Below, piece by piece: positions 48,376-59,391 of a stretch of DNA of 64,000 nt. The stretch is from Macrostomum hystrix (lineage: Eukaryota > Platyhelminthes > Macrostomidae). The notes under the pieces are model-generated. The model saw only the letters and a program-made list of their open reading frames with translations, had not been told where the DNA came from and did not search any database. The stretch covers positions 8,247,001-8,311,000 of the forward strand of contig CATNEN010000007.1 in the NCBI GenBank assembly GCA_950097015.1, read 5' to 3'. Position numbers and translations under genes: made by a program. The stretch's first letter is position 1; the number at the start of each line of letters is the position of its first letter.

Positions 48376-51300
48376 ATGTCCAATCCGTTGAGCGCCATTC
48401 GAAAGAAGCTGCCGTTCGGAAAACCGAATCCGAATCCGAAGTGAGTCTCATCCGCATTTCATAGCTAAGCGCTTCTCCTTGATTTAAAAGCCCGCTTTAT
48501 AGATACCTGACTAAATTTCAGTCTTATTTTCCTGATCCATACTCCGTAGCAAGAGGGGCCTTCTATAACATTCACTCATGATCCTTCAATATTTAGGCAT
48601 TGTTTTAACACCATAGTGTACACCCGGTCCCTGGACTCGCTGCCTTACCCCCAATGTACACCGGGTCCCTCGATGGACGACCGCTACCTGCCTTACCCCC
48701 AATGTACACCGGGTCCCTCGACCCGCTACCTGCCTTACCCCCAATGTACACCCGGTCCCTCGACCCGCTACTTGCCTTACCCCCAATGTACACCCGGTTC
48801 CTCCATGGACGAACGCTACCTGCCTTCCTACCCCCAATGTACACCCGGTCCCTCGATGGACGACCGCTACCAAAATACTTCGCAATGTTCATCCAGTCTG
48901 TCGTGAAACCTCAAAATGAAAGCACACCGTCTATCTATGTACATGAACTGTACTTTTCTATACACTCTCTAACAGCGAGGAAGGCAACAATGAGGGGAAA
49001 AACATGGCCAAGGAGCCGATGCTCATCGAGGACGGCGGTCGCACCATCGACCCGAGCGGCGCCGGTGGCAGCGGCGGCGACGGTGGCGGCGACAGCGGCG
49101 GAATGCGTGATCCGCTGATGGTGCGGATTCGCCGCAGACTTCAGGCGAGCCGCAAGTCACTGATGGAGCCGGAGAACCTGCTGGTGACATTGACTGTCCT
49201 AGCCGTCCTTCTCGGCATTGTGGTGGGCCTGACCTCGCGTCTAGCCGAGCCCGGCGAGCGAGCCATCATGATCATCGGCTTCCCGGGAGAATTGCTCATG
49301 AACATGCTCAAGATGCTCATCATTCCGCTGATTGTGTCGTCGCTGATCTCAGGTTAGTTGGGGTAATTGTGGGTTCAATATACCTGAGGTGTGGATGGGT
49401 GTGGGATCAATGCACCTGAGGTTGTGGATGGGTGTGGGATCAATGCACCTGAGGTTGTGGATGGGTGTGGGATCAATGCACCTGAGGTTGTGGATGGGTG
49501 TGGGATCAATGCACCTGAGGTTGTGGATGGGTGTGGGATCAATGCACCTGAGGTTGTGGATGGGTGTGGGATCAATATACCTGAGGTTGTGGATGGGTGT
49601 GGGATCAATATACCTGAGGTTGTGGATGGGTGTGGGATCAATATACCTGAGGTTGTGGATGGGTCTGGGTTCCCACTGAAGTGGATTACCAACCTGTCTG
49701 TTGCGTTTCTCTTTAATTTGCCACGAATTTTCTGCGAACCCTGCGAAACAGTTTTTCACTCATGAAATATTTAGCGCATTCCACAGTACAAGTCCGGATG
49801 AGCCAGTTTTTTTACAGCTTGTGGCTTGTGGCGACAAAGGATAGATTAGCCAGTGACTGGTGAGGATTTTGTGCCGGCGCGTCTTCTAGGAAGAATATTT
49901 TTTCTCCGCTGAAAGAAACGGATGGGACTGAGCAGCGGGAAAATACGCGATTTGAGATGATTGAAGACTTGCTGATTTCCTGGAAGCACAGGTTCTTGTT
50001 GGTGTTTAAAACTCATCACATTCAACCCCCTTACAGAGGTTGTAGACTTGTGGTTAGAGCGTTGGACTCACAACTTAATGGTCGGGGGTTCGATTTCTGA
50101 TTCCACTGCAACAATTTTTGTCCTTTAGCAAGACACTTAACTCTGCATTGCTTTAGTTCACCCCGCTTTTCAATGGGTAACAGCAACAACTGGGATAATT
50201 GAGGGTGGGTGTTGCGTCCCCCCAGTCCATGGACTGAAGAGCTGTACGCAGCCTTCAGATGCGCCGCGCAATAGCTGATGCTGTGCTGTCGGCTGCACAT
50301 CTGTCCAAAATGACACATTTGAATTTTAATGAAACTAATTACATGACGAGGCATTATAGAAACTACTCGCGCCGTTTACCCTCCACGCCAGGCTTGTCCA
50401 GTTTAGACGCCAAGTCCTCCGGCAAGATGGGCTCCTGCGCCCTGCTGTACTACTTCTCCACCACCATCGCCGCCGTCATCCTCGGCATCATCCTGGTGAT
50501 CATCATTCATCCGGGCGATCCATCTATCAAGCTTCACGGCGGCGGCGAGAAGGTGACGGCCAGGCGGATGCCCAGCACCTTGGACTCCTTCCTGGACCTG
50601 TTCAGGTGAGCTCAAACCGGTTGATAATGAAAGAATAGAAACAGCTCCCGCTTGCTTAATGTGACTTAAGCACTGCACTGGAGACCTGATATCGTCAGAT
50701 TTAGTTAACCAGTAAACTAGGCCCCAAGCCAAGTACTCACTGTACCGTGTCTCATCTCCCCCGTGTCCCATCTCCCCCGTGTCTCATCTCCCCCGTGTCT
50801 CATCTCCCCCGTGTCCCATCTCCCCTGTGTTCCATCTCCCCCATGTCTCATCTCCCCCGTGTCTCATCTCCCCCGTGTCTCGTCTCCCCCGTGTCTCATC
50901 TCCCCCGTGTCTGATCTCCCCCGTGTCTGATCTCCCCCGTGTCTGATCTCCCCCGTGTCTCATCTCCCCGTGTCTCATCTCCCCTGTGTCTCATCTCCCC
51001 CGTGTCTGATCTCCCCTGTGTCCCATCTCCCCCGTGTCTTATCTCCCCCGTGTCCCATCTCCCCCGTGTCTCATCTCCCCCGTGTCCCATCTCCCCCGTG
51101 TCTCATCTCCCCCGTGTCTCATCTCCCCCGTGTCCCATCTCCCCCGTGTCTCATCTCCCCTGCGTCTCATCTCCCCCGTGTCTTATCTCCCCCGTGTCTG
51201 ATCTCCCCCGTGTCTCATCTCCCCCGTGTCCCATCTCCCCCGTGTCTCATCTCCCCCGTGTCTCATCTCCCCCGTGTCTCACCCCCTGTGTCTCATCTCC

Positions 51301-54300
51301 CCCCGTGTCTCATCTCCCCCGTGTCTCATCTCCCCCGTGTCTCATCTCCCCCGTGTCTCATCTCCCCCGTGTCTCATCTCCCCCGTGTCCCATCTCCCCT
51401 GTGTCTGATCTCCCCCGTGTCTGATCTCCCCCGTGTCTGATCTCCCCCGTGTCTCATCTCCCCCGTGTCTCATCTCCCCTGTGTCTGATCTCCCCCGTGT
51501 CTGATCTCCCCCGTGTCTTATCTTCCCCGTATCTCATATTCATTCCCTGTCTCATCTCTTGTCTATTCTTTTTTATATATTATTTGAACGGATTCTCAAG
51601 AAAGTGACGTTAAAAATCGATGCAACAACCGGCCATAATTGAAGACGCTGAAACGCTTGCGCTTCAGCTATTTCGCATGGCTGCATAAAAGTTAGCTAAT
51701 TTGTGCAAGAATGGATCACTTGCAACTGCAAAGTGCTTTTACAGTATGAATAGGAGTCAGCGTTGCGCTCGTATAAGTGCTTCGAAGTTAAGCAAGCCAG
51801 TCAATTCTACGGCTCACTTTTAACACTTTCGCACCCAATATTTATTTAAAAGTACTGTCATGGCGCACAAACAATGCATAAGCAGCCTTCCACTGGCTAT
51901 TTATGCAGAGATAGCTTCAGGTGTTCCTGGCCCGCACAAGAATAGTTAAACCATGGAACTCTGAATCTAGAACCTGTGAGTGACAACTCGCCGTATGGGC
52001 TGACTGGCCAATGCCTATAGCTAGCAAAAATACACTGGGCAGATAGGAAATTCTAGCGCATCAAAAACACATAACTTCTGTATCTTGCAACCTATTTTCA
52101 TTATGTTTATTTCATTAGAAAGCTGAATAAATTCTCTACATTTTATCTAAAGCAGGGGTCGGCAACCTCCGGCCCGCGGGCCAGATGCGGCCCTCGAAGC
52201 TCCCAAATCCGGCCCTTAGCTCCTCCTAACACCTACTCTACAGTACACCCTATCTCATCTCTCCCCTGTCTTACCTCTCCCCTGTCTCATCTCTCCCCTG
52301 TCTCATCTCTCCCCTGTCTCATCTCTCCCCTGTCTCATCTCTCCCCTGTCTCATCTCTCCCCTGTCTCATCTCTCCCCTGTCTTATCTCTCTCCTGTCTT
52401 ATCTCTCCCCTGTCTCATCTCTCCCCTATCTCATCTCTCCCCTGTCTCATCTCTCCCCTATCTTATCTCTCTCCTGTCTTATCTCTCCCCTGTCTCATCT
52501 CTCCCCTGTCTCACCTCTCTCCTGTCTTATCTCTCCCCTGTCTCACCTCTCCCCTGTCTCATCTCTCCCCTGTCTTATCTCTCTCCTGTCTTATCTCTCC
52601 CCTGTCTCATCTCTCCCCTGTCTCATCTCTCCCCTGTCTTATCTCTCTCCTGTCTTATCTCTCCCCTGTCTCATCTCTCCCCTATCTCATCTCTCCCCTG
52701 TCTCATCTCTCCCCTATCTTATCTCTCTCCTGTCTTATCTCTCCCCTGTCTCATCTCTCCCCTGTCTCACCTCTCTCCTGTCTCATCTCTCCCCTGTCTC
52801 ATCTCTCCCCTGTCTCACCTCTCCCCTGTCTCATCTCTCCCCTGTCTTATCTCTCTCCTGTCTTATCTCTCCCCTGTCTCATCTCTCCCCTGTCTTATCT
52901 CTCCCCTATCTCATCTCTCCCTGTCTTATTTCTCCCCTGTATTATCTCTCCCCTTTTTAATCTCTCCCCTGTCTCATCTCTCCCTGTCTTATCTCTCCCC
53001 TATCTCATCTCTCCCTGTCTTATCTCTCCCCTATCTCATCTCTCCCTGTCTTATCTCTCCCCTGTCTCATCTCTCCCCTTTTTCATCTCTCCCCTGTCTC
53101 ATCTCTCCCTGTATTATCTCTCCCCTGTCTCATCTCTCCCCTTTTTCATCTCTCCCCTGTCTCATCTCTCTTGCGTCTTATCTCCCCCGTCTCATCTCTC
53201 ACCTGTCTGATCTCTCCTGTGTCTCATCCACAGATACTATAATAACTATAATAACAGTTATTATAGTATCTGTGGTCTCATCTCTCTCTCCCCTTTCTTC
53301 ATGCGGCCCGCCGTCGTCTTTAAGATTCTCTCTTTAGCCCGCGGGGTATATAAGGTTGTCGACCCCTGATCTAAAGCATGGCGTCTACCTGTTTTATCTA
53401 CTGAGCTGTGCTTGAATAAAGTTTAATGAAGGCCAAATTGTCATGTTTAGGACAAAAACTCGCAAAGTTACACTGCAGAAAATTTTCTGCTTTCTCGTCA
53501 TTTCGAAAAGTTGAATCGCTTTTTCGATCGGCATTGATGTTTTCTACAGTTTAAGCTACATTTCGCGAAAATCGGGCAATTAATAAAAAGTTTTCTCAAA
53601 GTGGTGCGGTAGGATTTCCTATCTGCCCAGTGTATTTTCAGGAAAGCCAGTCAGCCCATAGTGGTCCGGATAATGGGGATTTGGCGGGAGTTGTCTCTCC
53701 AGATTCAGAGCTCTATGGTTAAACCCACACAAGCCAGAAATAAGTGGAATGATTTGTCCCTGTACCGAGGTCAACTTTGCTTTAATACGTACCCTGACGT
53801 TCCCTGATGGTGGCGGGTCGGCAAAGACGGTCAGTCCAGAAAATATTCATTTCAAGGTCGTCCCGGGCCCACCTGCTCAGTCACCCGTTTCACGGGATTC
53901 CGCGGGGTCAGGAAGAGGGGCCTGTACTAACTCTGCAAATAATACAGTAGCGCGTAACTTCGGGTCATAGCTGGCTGGGTGTTATTAAAGTCAGAAACTT
54001 GCAAAATCGTGTCGTGTTCATTCATAACCGCTAGAATGCTCCCGTCCCCCATCCCGTCTTCTCCGCTGACTGAAAACCGCCGCGGGACGTTGTTGCACTA
54101 TAGCTAGCTAGAAGGCCATCGAGACTTTGAAGACTCCGAAATTGCCTTTCATAGAGTGCCGCTTCCCTAAGTTTGAGTGTCCCAACTCCCCGACCCAATA
54201 TCTAGATGAGACATCAAAGTGGCACTTCCGTGTCCCCTGCCCAGTAAGATTTGGTGCTCAAATTTCACTTGAGAATTCACTTCACAGCCTGTAGCACTTG

Positions 54301-57300
54301 AGAGAACGAAATGAATTCTACGAATCCCCGCTCGCCAATTCCCCCGCCAGGAACATGTTCCCGGAGAACCTGATCGAGGCGTGCTTCAGGCAGACTGCCA
54401 CGGAGACTGTGGACAAGAATGTCACAGTGTTCAATACCACTGTCAATGAGACAGAGTGGCGCATGGAGGAGAGCAGTCGCCTCACAATGCTCTGGTCCAC
54501 CAACGTGCTAGGTTTGTGCGCTCCACTAGCCACCTCACTCCATCTCCAATGCCAACAGCCACCTCACTCCAATGCCTACAGCCACCTCACTCCATCTACA
54601 ATGCCTACAGCGACCTCAATACAATGCCGATAGCCTCATTACTCCAATGCCTATAGCCACCTCACTCCAATGCCTACAGCCACCTCACTCCAATGCCTAT
54701 AGCCACCTCACTCCAATGCCTATTGCCACCTCACTCCAATGCCTTTTGCCACCTCACTCCAATGCCTACAGCCACCTCACTCCAATGCCTACAGCCACCT
54801 TACTCCAATGCTTGCAGCCACCTCACTCCAATGCCTACAGCCACCTCACTCCAATGCCTACAGCCACCTTACTCCAATGCTTGCAGCCACCTCACTCAAA
54901 TGCCTACAGCCACCTCACTCCAAGTCCTGCACTTACCTCAATAAATTTTTACAAACACCTCACTTTGCTTTCAACAGTCACCTGGCTTCCAACAACAACC
55001 AATGCTAAAATTTACACAGATCCAATTTTATATAAGAGTCATCTAAACTTTACCCTAACCGCGCAGGCCTTGTGTCCTTCTCAATCTTCTTCGGCCTGAT
55101 CATTGGCCAGATGGGCGATCAGGCCATTCTAATGGTACAGTTCTTCAACATTATGAACGAGATTGTCATGCGCATGGTCAAGATCATCATGTGGTAAGTT
55201 GCGCCAGTTCGGTCTTGGCAGGCAGTTGCATTTTCTTAGGATTTAACGCTTGGCTTCGAATGGATAGAAACCTAGCAACTCGTCAATCTCAGGGAATTAG
55301 GCGAACGTGCGAACGTGAAAATTTGGGGATCAATCCTGCACTTCAGCTTTCAGATTTTCTTGAAATCGTGAGAATCAGATTAATGGTTTGGCTGTCCATC
55401 CAAGTCTGCTACAGATACTAGACACAAACTCGTACTTTCGGACAGAAATTCTATTTGTGCAACTCCATATCTGAGGCCTTTCCAAGTCCCTAAATACCTC
55501 CATTTTTAAAGACTGACAATCAACTTCAAGCAGTCCTTCTAAGAAAGTCAAACTTCTACAACTTCATTCACTTTCGTTGGTGTGGCTACTCGTCATTTGA
55601 AGCAGCAATCAGGAGCAATCTGTCAATAATCTTTGTCCGCGGTCACACCTCTGTTTCCTTCCTCAATATACAAACGTGAGGAGTCGGCCTTGTCACCCAC
55701 CTCACTCCGCTTCATTTCCATCCCCAATATATGTACACTGAGAAGTCGGCCTTGTCACCCACCTCACTCCGCTTCATTTCCTTCCCCAATATATGTACAC
55801 TGAGAAGTCGGCCTTGTCACCCACCTCACTCCGCTTCATTTCCTTCCCCAATATATGTACACTGAGAAGTCGGCCTTGTCACCCACCTCACTCCGCTTTA
55901 TTTATTTTCTCGCTGTAGTATTTACTTCAACTTAAAAACTGCTTTATCTTGACTGCAAGAAAATGAGCACTTTCAAACGCCACCGCAGGTACTCGCCCAT
56001 CGGTATCTTCTTCTTAATCGTGAGCAAGATCCTTCTGATCAAGAACCTGATCAGCACAGCTCAGAGCCTCGGCCTGTACATGCTGACCGTGATCCTGGGC
56101 CTCATCATCCACTCCTGCGGCACGCTGGCAATCTCCTTCTTCCTGCTGACCCGGCGCAACCCCATCGTGTTCTTCCGCGGCATCTTCCAGGCCTGGATCA
56201 CCGCGTTGGGCACCGCCTCCTCCGCCGCCACCCTGCCCATCACCTTCCGTTGCCTGGAGGAGAACAACGGCATCGACAAGCGCGTCACCCGCTTCGTGCT
56301 GCCCATTGGAGCCACCGTCAACATGGACGGCACCGCCCTGTACGAGGCCGTGGCTAGCATCTTCATCTCCCAAGTGAATGCCTTCCGGCTCAGCTTCACG
56401 CAGATCGTTGTTGTAAGGTGAGATCCACCCGCATGCATGAAGCGCTGTTTTATAAAAATATTGCCAGGACCTCCTCGACCCAATCCAAATCCATTCCCAA
56501 TCCGCAGCTTCACCGCCACCTTGGCTGCCATCGGAGCCGCCAGCGTGCCCAGCGCCGGCCTCGTCACAATGATCTTGGTTCTGTCCGCTGTGGGCCTGCC
56601 CACTGATGACATCTCGCTAATTCTGGCCGTCGACTGGCTTCTGTGAGTTTCCGTCAGATGCGGGAGTGTTGGTGTCAGATGCGGGAGTGTTGGTGTCAGA
56701 TGCGGGAGTGTTGGTGTCAGATGCGGGAGTGTTGGTGTCAGATACGGGAGTGTTGGTGTCAGATGCGGGAGTGTTGGTGTCAGTTGCGGGAGTGTTGGTG
56801 TCAGTTGCGGGAGTGTTGGTGTCAGTTGCGGGAGTGTTGGTGTCAGATGCGGGAGTGTTGGTATCATCAAAGTTTTCAAGAGACCCTTATGACTAACAGG
56901 TAATGGTATGTCCAGGAGTAGTCTAATTATAGCTAAGTACATCGCGCGGTAAAAGCAGACCCAGCATAGACTGAGCTAAAGTTCAGCAGCTGCTACATCA
57001 TCAAATAAATCACTTCGCAATGATGCCGTTTCCGACGTTGCTACAGCTAGTAGCTCCCCCTTGTTGCGAGGCAACGGAAAATAAAATAAACGCCATTAAG
57101 AATTGCTGCTGCAATGATTGAAGTGCGGTGAGCAGGGCGGATACCATGGAGGGCAGCGCAAGTGAGCAGTGGGTCATTTCCTGACTCAAAGCTCGGCAGC
57201 ATCTGCTCCGGCCTCGGAATTTGGGCTTCAATCATCAGCCCTGTACGAATGCGAAATTTCAAATATTTTTGGCCGGCCGGAGACTATTTTATCTCGCACA

Positions 57301-58351
57301 CAGCCGCCACATTGGACAGCAGGAATGCCCAGGTCATACCTGCAAACACAGGTGCGTGTTCGAGGTCAAGTTTTACGAGCTTGTGCTTCACAAAGAAGCT
57401 TTTCGAACAGTGAAGATCGGGTTAAATGATTGGCAACTGTCTTCTTCCGCTCCAATTGGCGAACCGGGCAGTCTTTGCCAGTCTCTTTGACTCTGCTGAC
57501 ACTCGGGGCAGCAGTTGCGGAAAGGCCTGAGATTGAAGAGAGCTGCAAGCAGATTGGGTGTGGCACAGCCCAGCTGCTGTCGCATTTCATTAGCTATCGC
57601 CAGTTGCTGCCGCGTTGAGTCAGCCTGACATCGGAGAGCTGGTCACAGCCAGCCTGCGGTGGGGGGAGGAACTGCAGCACCTGCTGAGAGAGTCTCGCGG
57701 TGTCAAGGCAAAGGAAGTGCAGCAAATACAGAGAGTGAAATGTGTAAAGCAACTCCGGAGCAAACTCGACAACATCCGCCCAACAGCTCGGGCGGCACCT
57801 CCGGGGACTTTACTGTCGATGTCAATTCTGAGCACTTGTGTGTTTTTTCAGTTTTCTTCTCCATCCTGGCATCCTGAAATGGATTTCGCATGCCACAGTT
57901 TCCTAATTCTAAGAAGCTAGTACAGTTGATTGATTAGATTAGCTGATTTTTACACAGCCTATAAGCGTTTACTGCATGTTTGTGCCTTCACCAGGGGGTG
58001 GTTGGCGCCTAGTTACCTTGGTCCCTTCACCTGCCGCCCTACAGGGACCGGATGCGCACCTCGATCAACGTAGTCGGCGACGCTTTCGGCGCCGGCATTG
58101 TGGACCATTTCTGCAAGCTGGAGCTGCAGAAGCAGGACGCCGAGGCCGCCGCCCAGGCCAAGGAGGCCATGGAGACAGGCGGCGGTGGGGACGGCCGACC
58201 GCGCCGGCTGAGCGTGGCCGCGGCTCTGCAAGTGTCCGACCAGAGAGGTTTGTTCCCGCAGATTCATGTCACCGAGGTGCACACGCACAGCTGCCAGAAT
58301 TCGCCAAGGGGCTCCTGCAATGAACTCAGAGTGGAGACGCCCACCTATTGA
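48376..58351 (+). CDS. SLC1A: Excitatory amino acid transporter (EAAT/SLC1 family)
   Basis: Eight exons give 604 residues: 48376-48440, 48976-49352, 50392-50605, 54351-54511, 55067-55193, 55989-56417, 56508-56642, 58045-58351; all phases fit. This plasma membrane protein takes up glutamate or aspartate with sodium. After a glycine-rich N-terminus come TM1-3, a large loop with three N-glycosylation sites (NVT, NTT, NET), then the transport core: [12 protein letters not shown] in hairpin 1, NMDGTALYE in TM7, [14 protein letters not shown] in hairpin 2, and [12 protein letters not shown] in TM8, where Asp504 and Arg507 match the residues that hold the substrate amine and side-chain carboxylate. 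So acidic substrates are expected. The hairpin 1 motif resembles the EAAT2 type as I recall it. The C-terminal tail of about 75 residues is not conserved. Six of its seven introns contain tandem arrays. Confidence 0.95.
48615..48885. repeat. Minisatellite in transporter intron 1
   Basis: Five to six units of 36-50 bases (core taccccc.aatgtacacccgg), differing by presence of an atggacgaccg block. Confidence 0.9.
49376..49670. repeat. 33-bp minisatellite in transporter intron 2
   Basis: Nine copies of a G-rich 33-bp unit (tgaggttgtggatgggtgtg plus ggatcaatgcacc), starting 23 bases after the 5' splice site. Confidence 0.95.
50034..50305 (+). mobile_element. tRNA-derived SINE (family 2)
   Basis: Head with A box tggttagagcgttggac and B box gggggttcgatttctg, then tagcaagacacttaactctg, a phrase typical of many animal SINE bodies, and ccagtccatggactgaagag. 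Different head and body from family 1. In transporter intron 2; 49671-50033 has nothing clear. Confidence 0.75.
50750..51530. repeat. 16-bp minisatellite in transporter intron 3
   Basis: About 48 copies of tctcatctcccccgtg with variants (cccatct, ctgatct). The coding strand is C-rich. It starts about 144 bases after the 5' splice site. 51531-52144 has nothing else. Confidence 0.96.
52256..53220. repeat. 16-bp minisatellite inside the MITE
   Basis: About 60 copies of tctcatctctcccctg with variants (cttatct, ctctcctg). The unit length and most bases equal those of the separate array at 50750. Confidence 0.96.
53229..53274. repeat. 46-bp near-perfect palindrome inside the MITE
   Basis: Arms cacagatactataataact and its exact reverse complement (19 bp each) around an 8-base loop. 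It interrupts the array and has gtctcatc on each side. Confidence 0.92.
53377..54350. other. Transporter intron 3, 3' part
   Basis: AT-rich to mixed intron DNA with no array; a 73-codon frame at 53749-53970 has no family resemblance. Confidence 0.5.
54535..54935. repeat. 23-bp minisatellite in transporter intron 4
   Basis: About 17 copies of cctcactccaatgcctacag plus cca, starting about 23 bases after the 5' splice site. Confidence 0.94.
55675..55895. repeat. 62-bp tandem repeat in transporter intron 5
   Basis: Three and a half copies of a 62-bp unit (core gtcggccttgtcacccacct). Unlike most arrays here it lies near the 3' end of its intron. Confidence 0.93.
56650..56865. repeat. 21-bp minisatellite in transporter intron 7
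   Basis: About ten copies of gatgcgggagtgttggtgtc plus a, starting about 7 bases after the 5' splice site. The unit is a multiple of three, which keeps frames open; not coding. Confidence 0.95.
56866..58044. other. Transporter intron 7, remainder
   Basis: Mixed-composition intron with many overlapping short frames on both strands, none with splice partners or a recognisable family. Confidence 0.5.
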
Positions 58352-59391
58352 AATCAGTGGAATGGCGAAGGAGAAAGTCACGCAGATTGGGAATAGATAG
58401 TGTTTTTTGTTTTAACTATTGAGCGAGCAGTTGAATTCAATAACTTTGTCTAGTCAAGCTTTTTTATCTCTCTTAGACGTCTTAGAATTTCTAGATTCGT
58501 GTGTCATTCGATTTGTGATTGTCTCGCGAAAGAATGTACATTTTAATATGTACATGGCAGTCGACGCGATTTATCTCTAACATTTATTGCCTAAACCAAA
58601 CACCAAACACCCACCTCACGCCGCACCCGGGGCTCCCTAGCTGAAGCTAGAATGTGTGAATGTACATAGCCTCCTCCCCGAGAATGTACGTTTCTATGCC
58701 GTTTCACCTTCACATCCACCTCACGCCACTCTTATCTGTCGCTTCCGCCAGAGTTTTCTTGACAAAGTCCATCGTTCCGATGCACTTCCAGGAAATAATC
58801 CGACTTAGCAATGCCCTTACGTCTCAGAGACCATGCCTTGGGTGATTTTTTAGAAAACCTTAATACACTTTTAAGGGCCTCGCTTGTGTTGGTCGCAACT
58901 TTAAGCTATCAGAATGAGTGTGTGCGAATTGTCAGACCTTGGTATTTGGCCTGACCTCGTGTTTTGACCTGTTTGTCATTGCATAATGCTTTATGGAACC
59001 CTATGCTGTCAGAAACACCCGTGTCTTACACCATACAACAATTCTTTCTGTTGATCCTTCCGAGAGCTGTTCAATCGTGATGCGAATGCTACTGCACTTA
59101 TTCCAGATGACCTCAAGACTACAGCTTTGGGAATTTTCCAAGTCTAAATCTGAATGGAAAAAACCCAGTTCTAGACCTTAATTTAATACACAAGTATTGC
59201 TATCTAGCTTCAATTCAACAATTAGGACACCTCGAACTGACTGACAATGGCCAGTTGCAAATCTTTTATTTTGATCTGGACCAGCTGCGGTCGATTGTTT
59301 ATATTATACTGTTCAATATTGAAGGACTAGGCACGGTTTGACAGCCCAGTCAGTTGACAGCTGCCAGCTCTCTCGCTAGAAGCAGTTTAAA
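58352..59391. other. Transporter 3' flank and spacer
   Basis: Contains the 3' UTR of the transporter. I found no AATAAA close to its stop. No gene seen; the last part should carry the start region of the small gene that begins at 59392. Confidence 0.5.

Larger units (their letters stand above)
52153..53368. mobile_element. hAT-type MITE with 8-bp target duplication and internal array
   Basis: Starts caggggtcggcaacctccgg and ends ggttgtcgacccctg, imperfect terminal inverted repeats; both ends also carry gcccgcggg-type and gcggccc words. The 8-bp direct repeat ATCTAAAG flanks it exactly (52145-52152 and 53369-53376), as for hAT elements. The inside is almost entirely a 16-bp minisatellite; no transposase is left. 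Confidence 0.9.
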
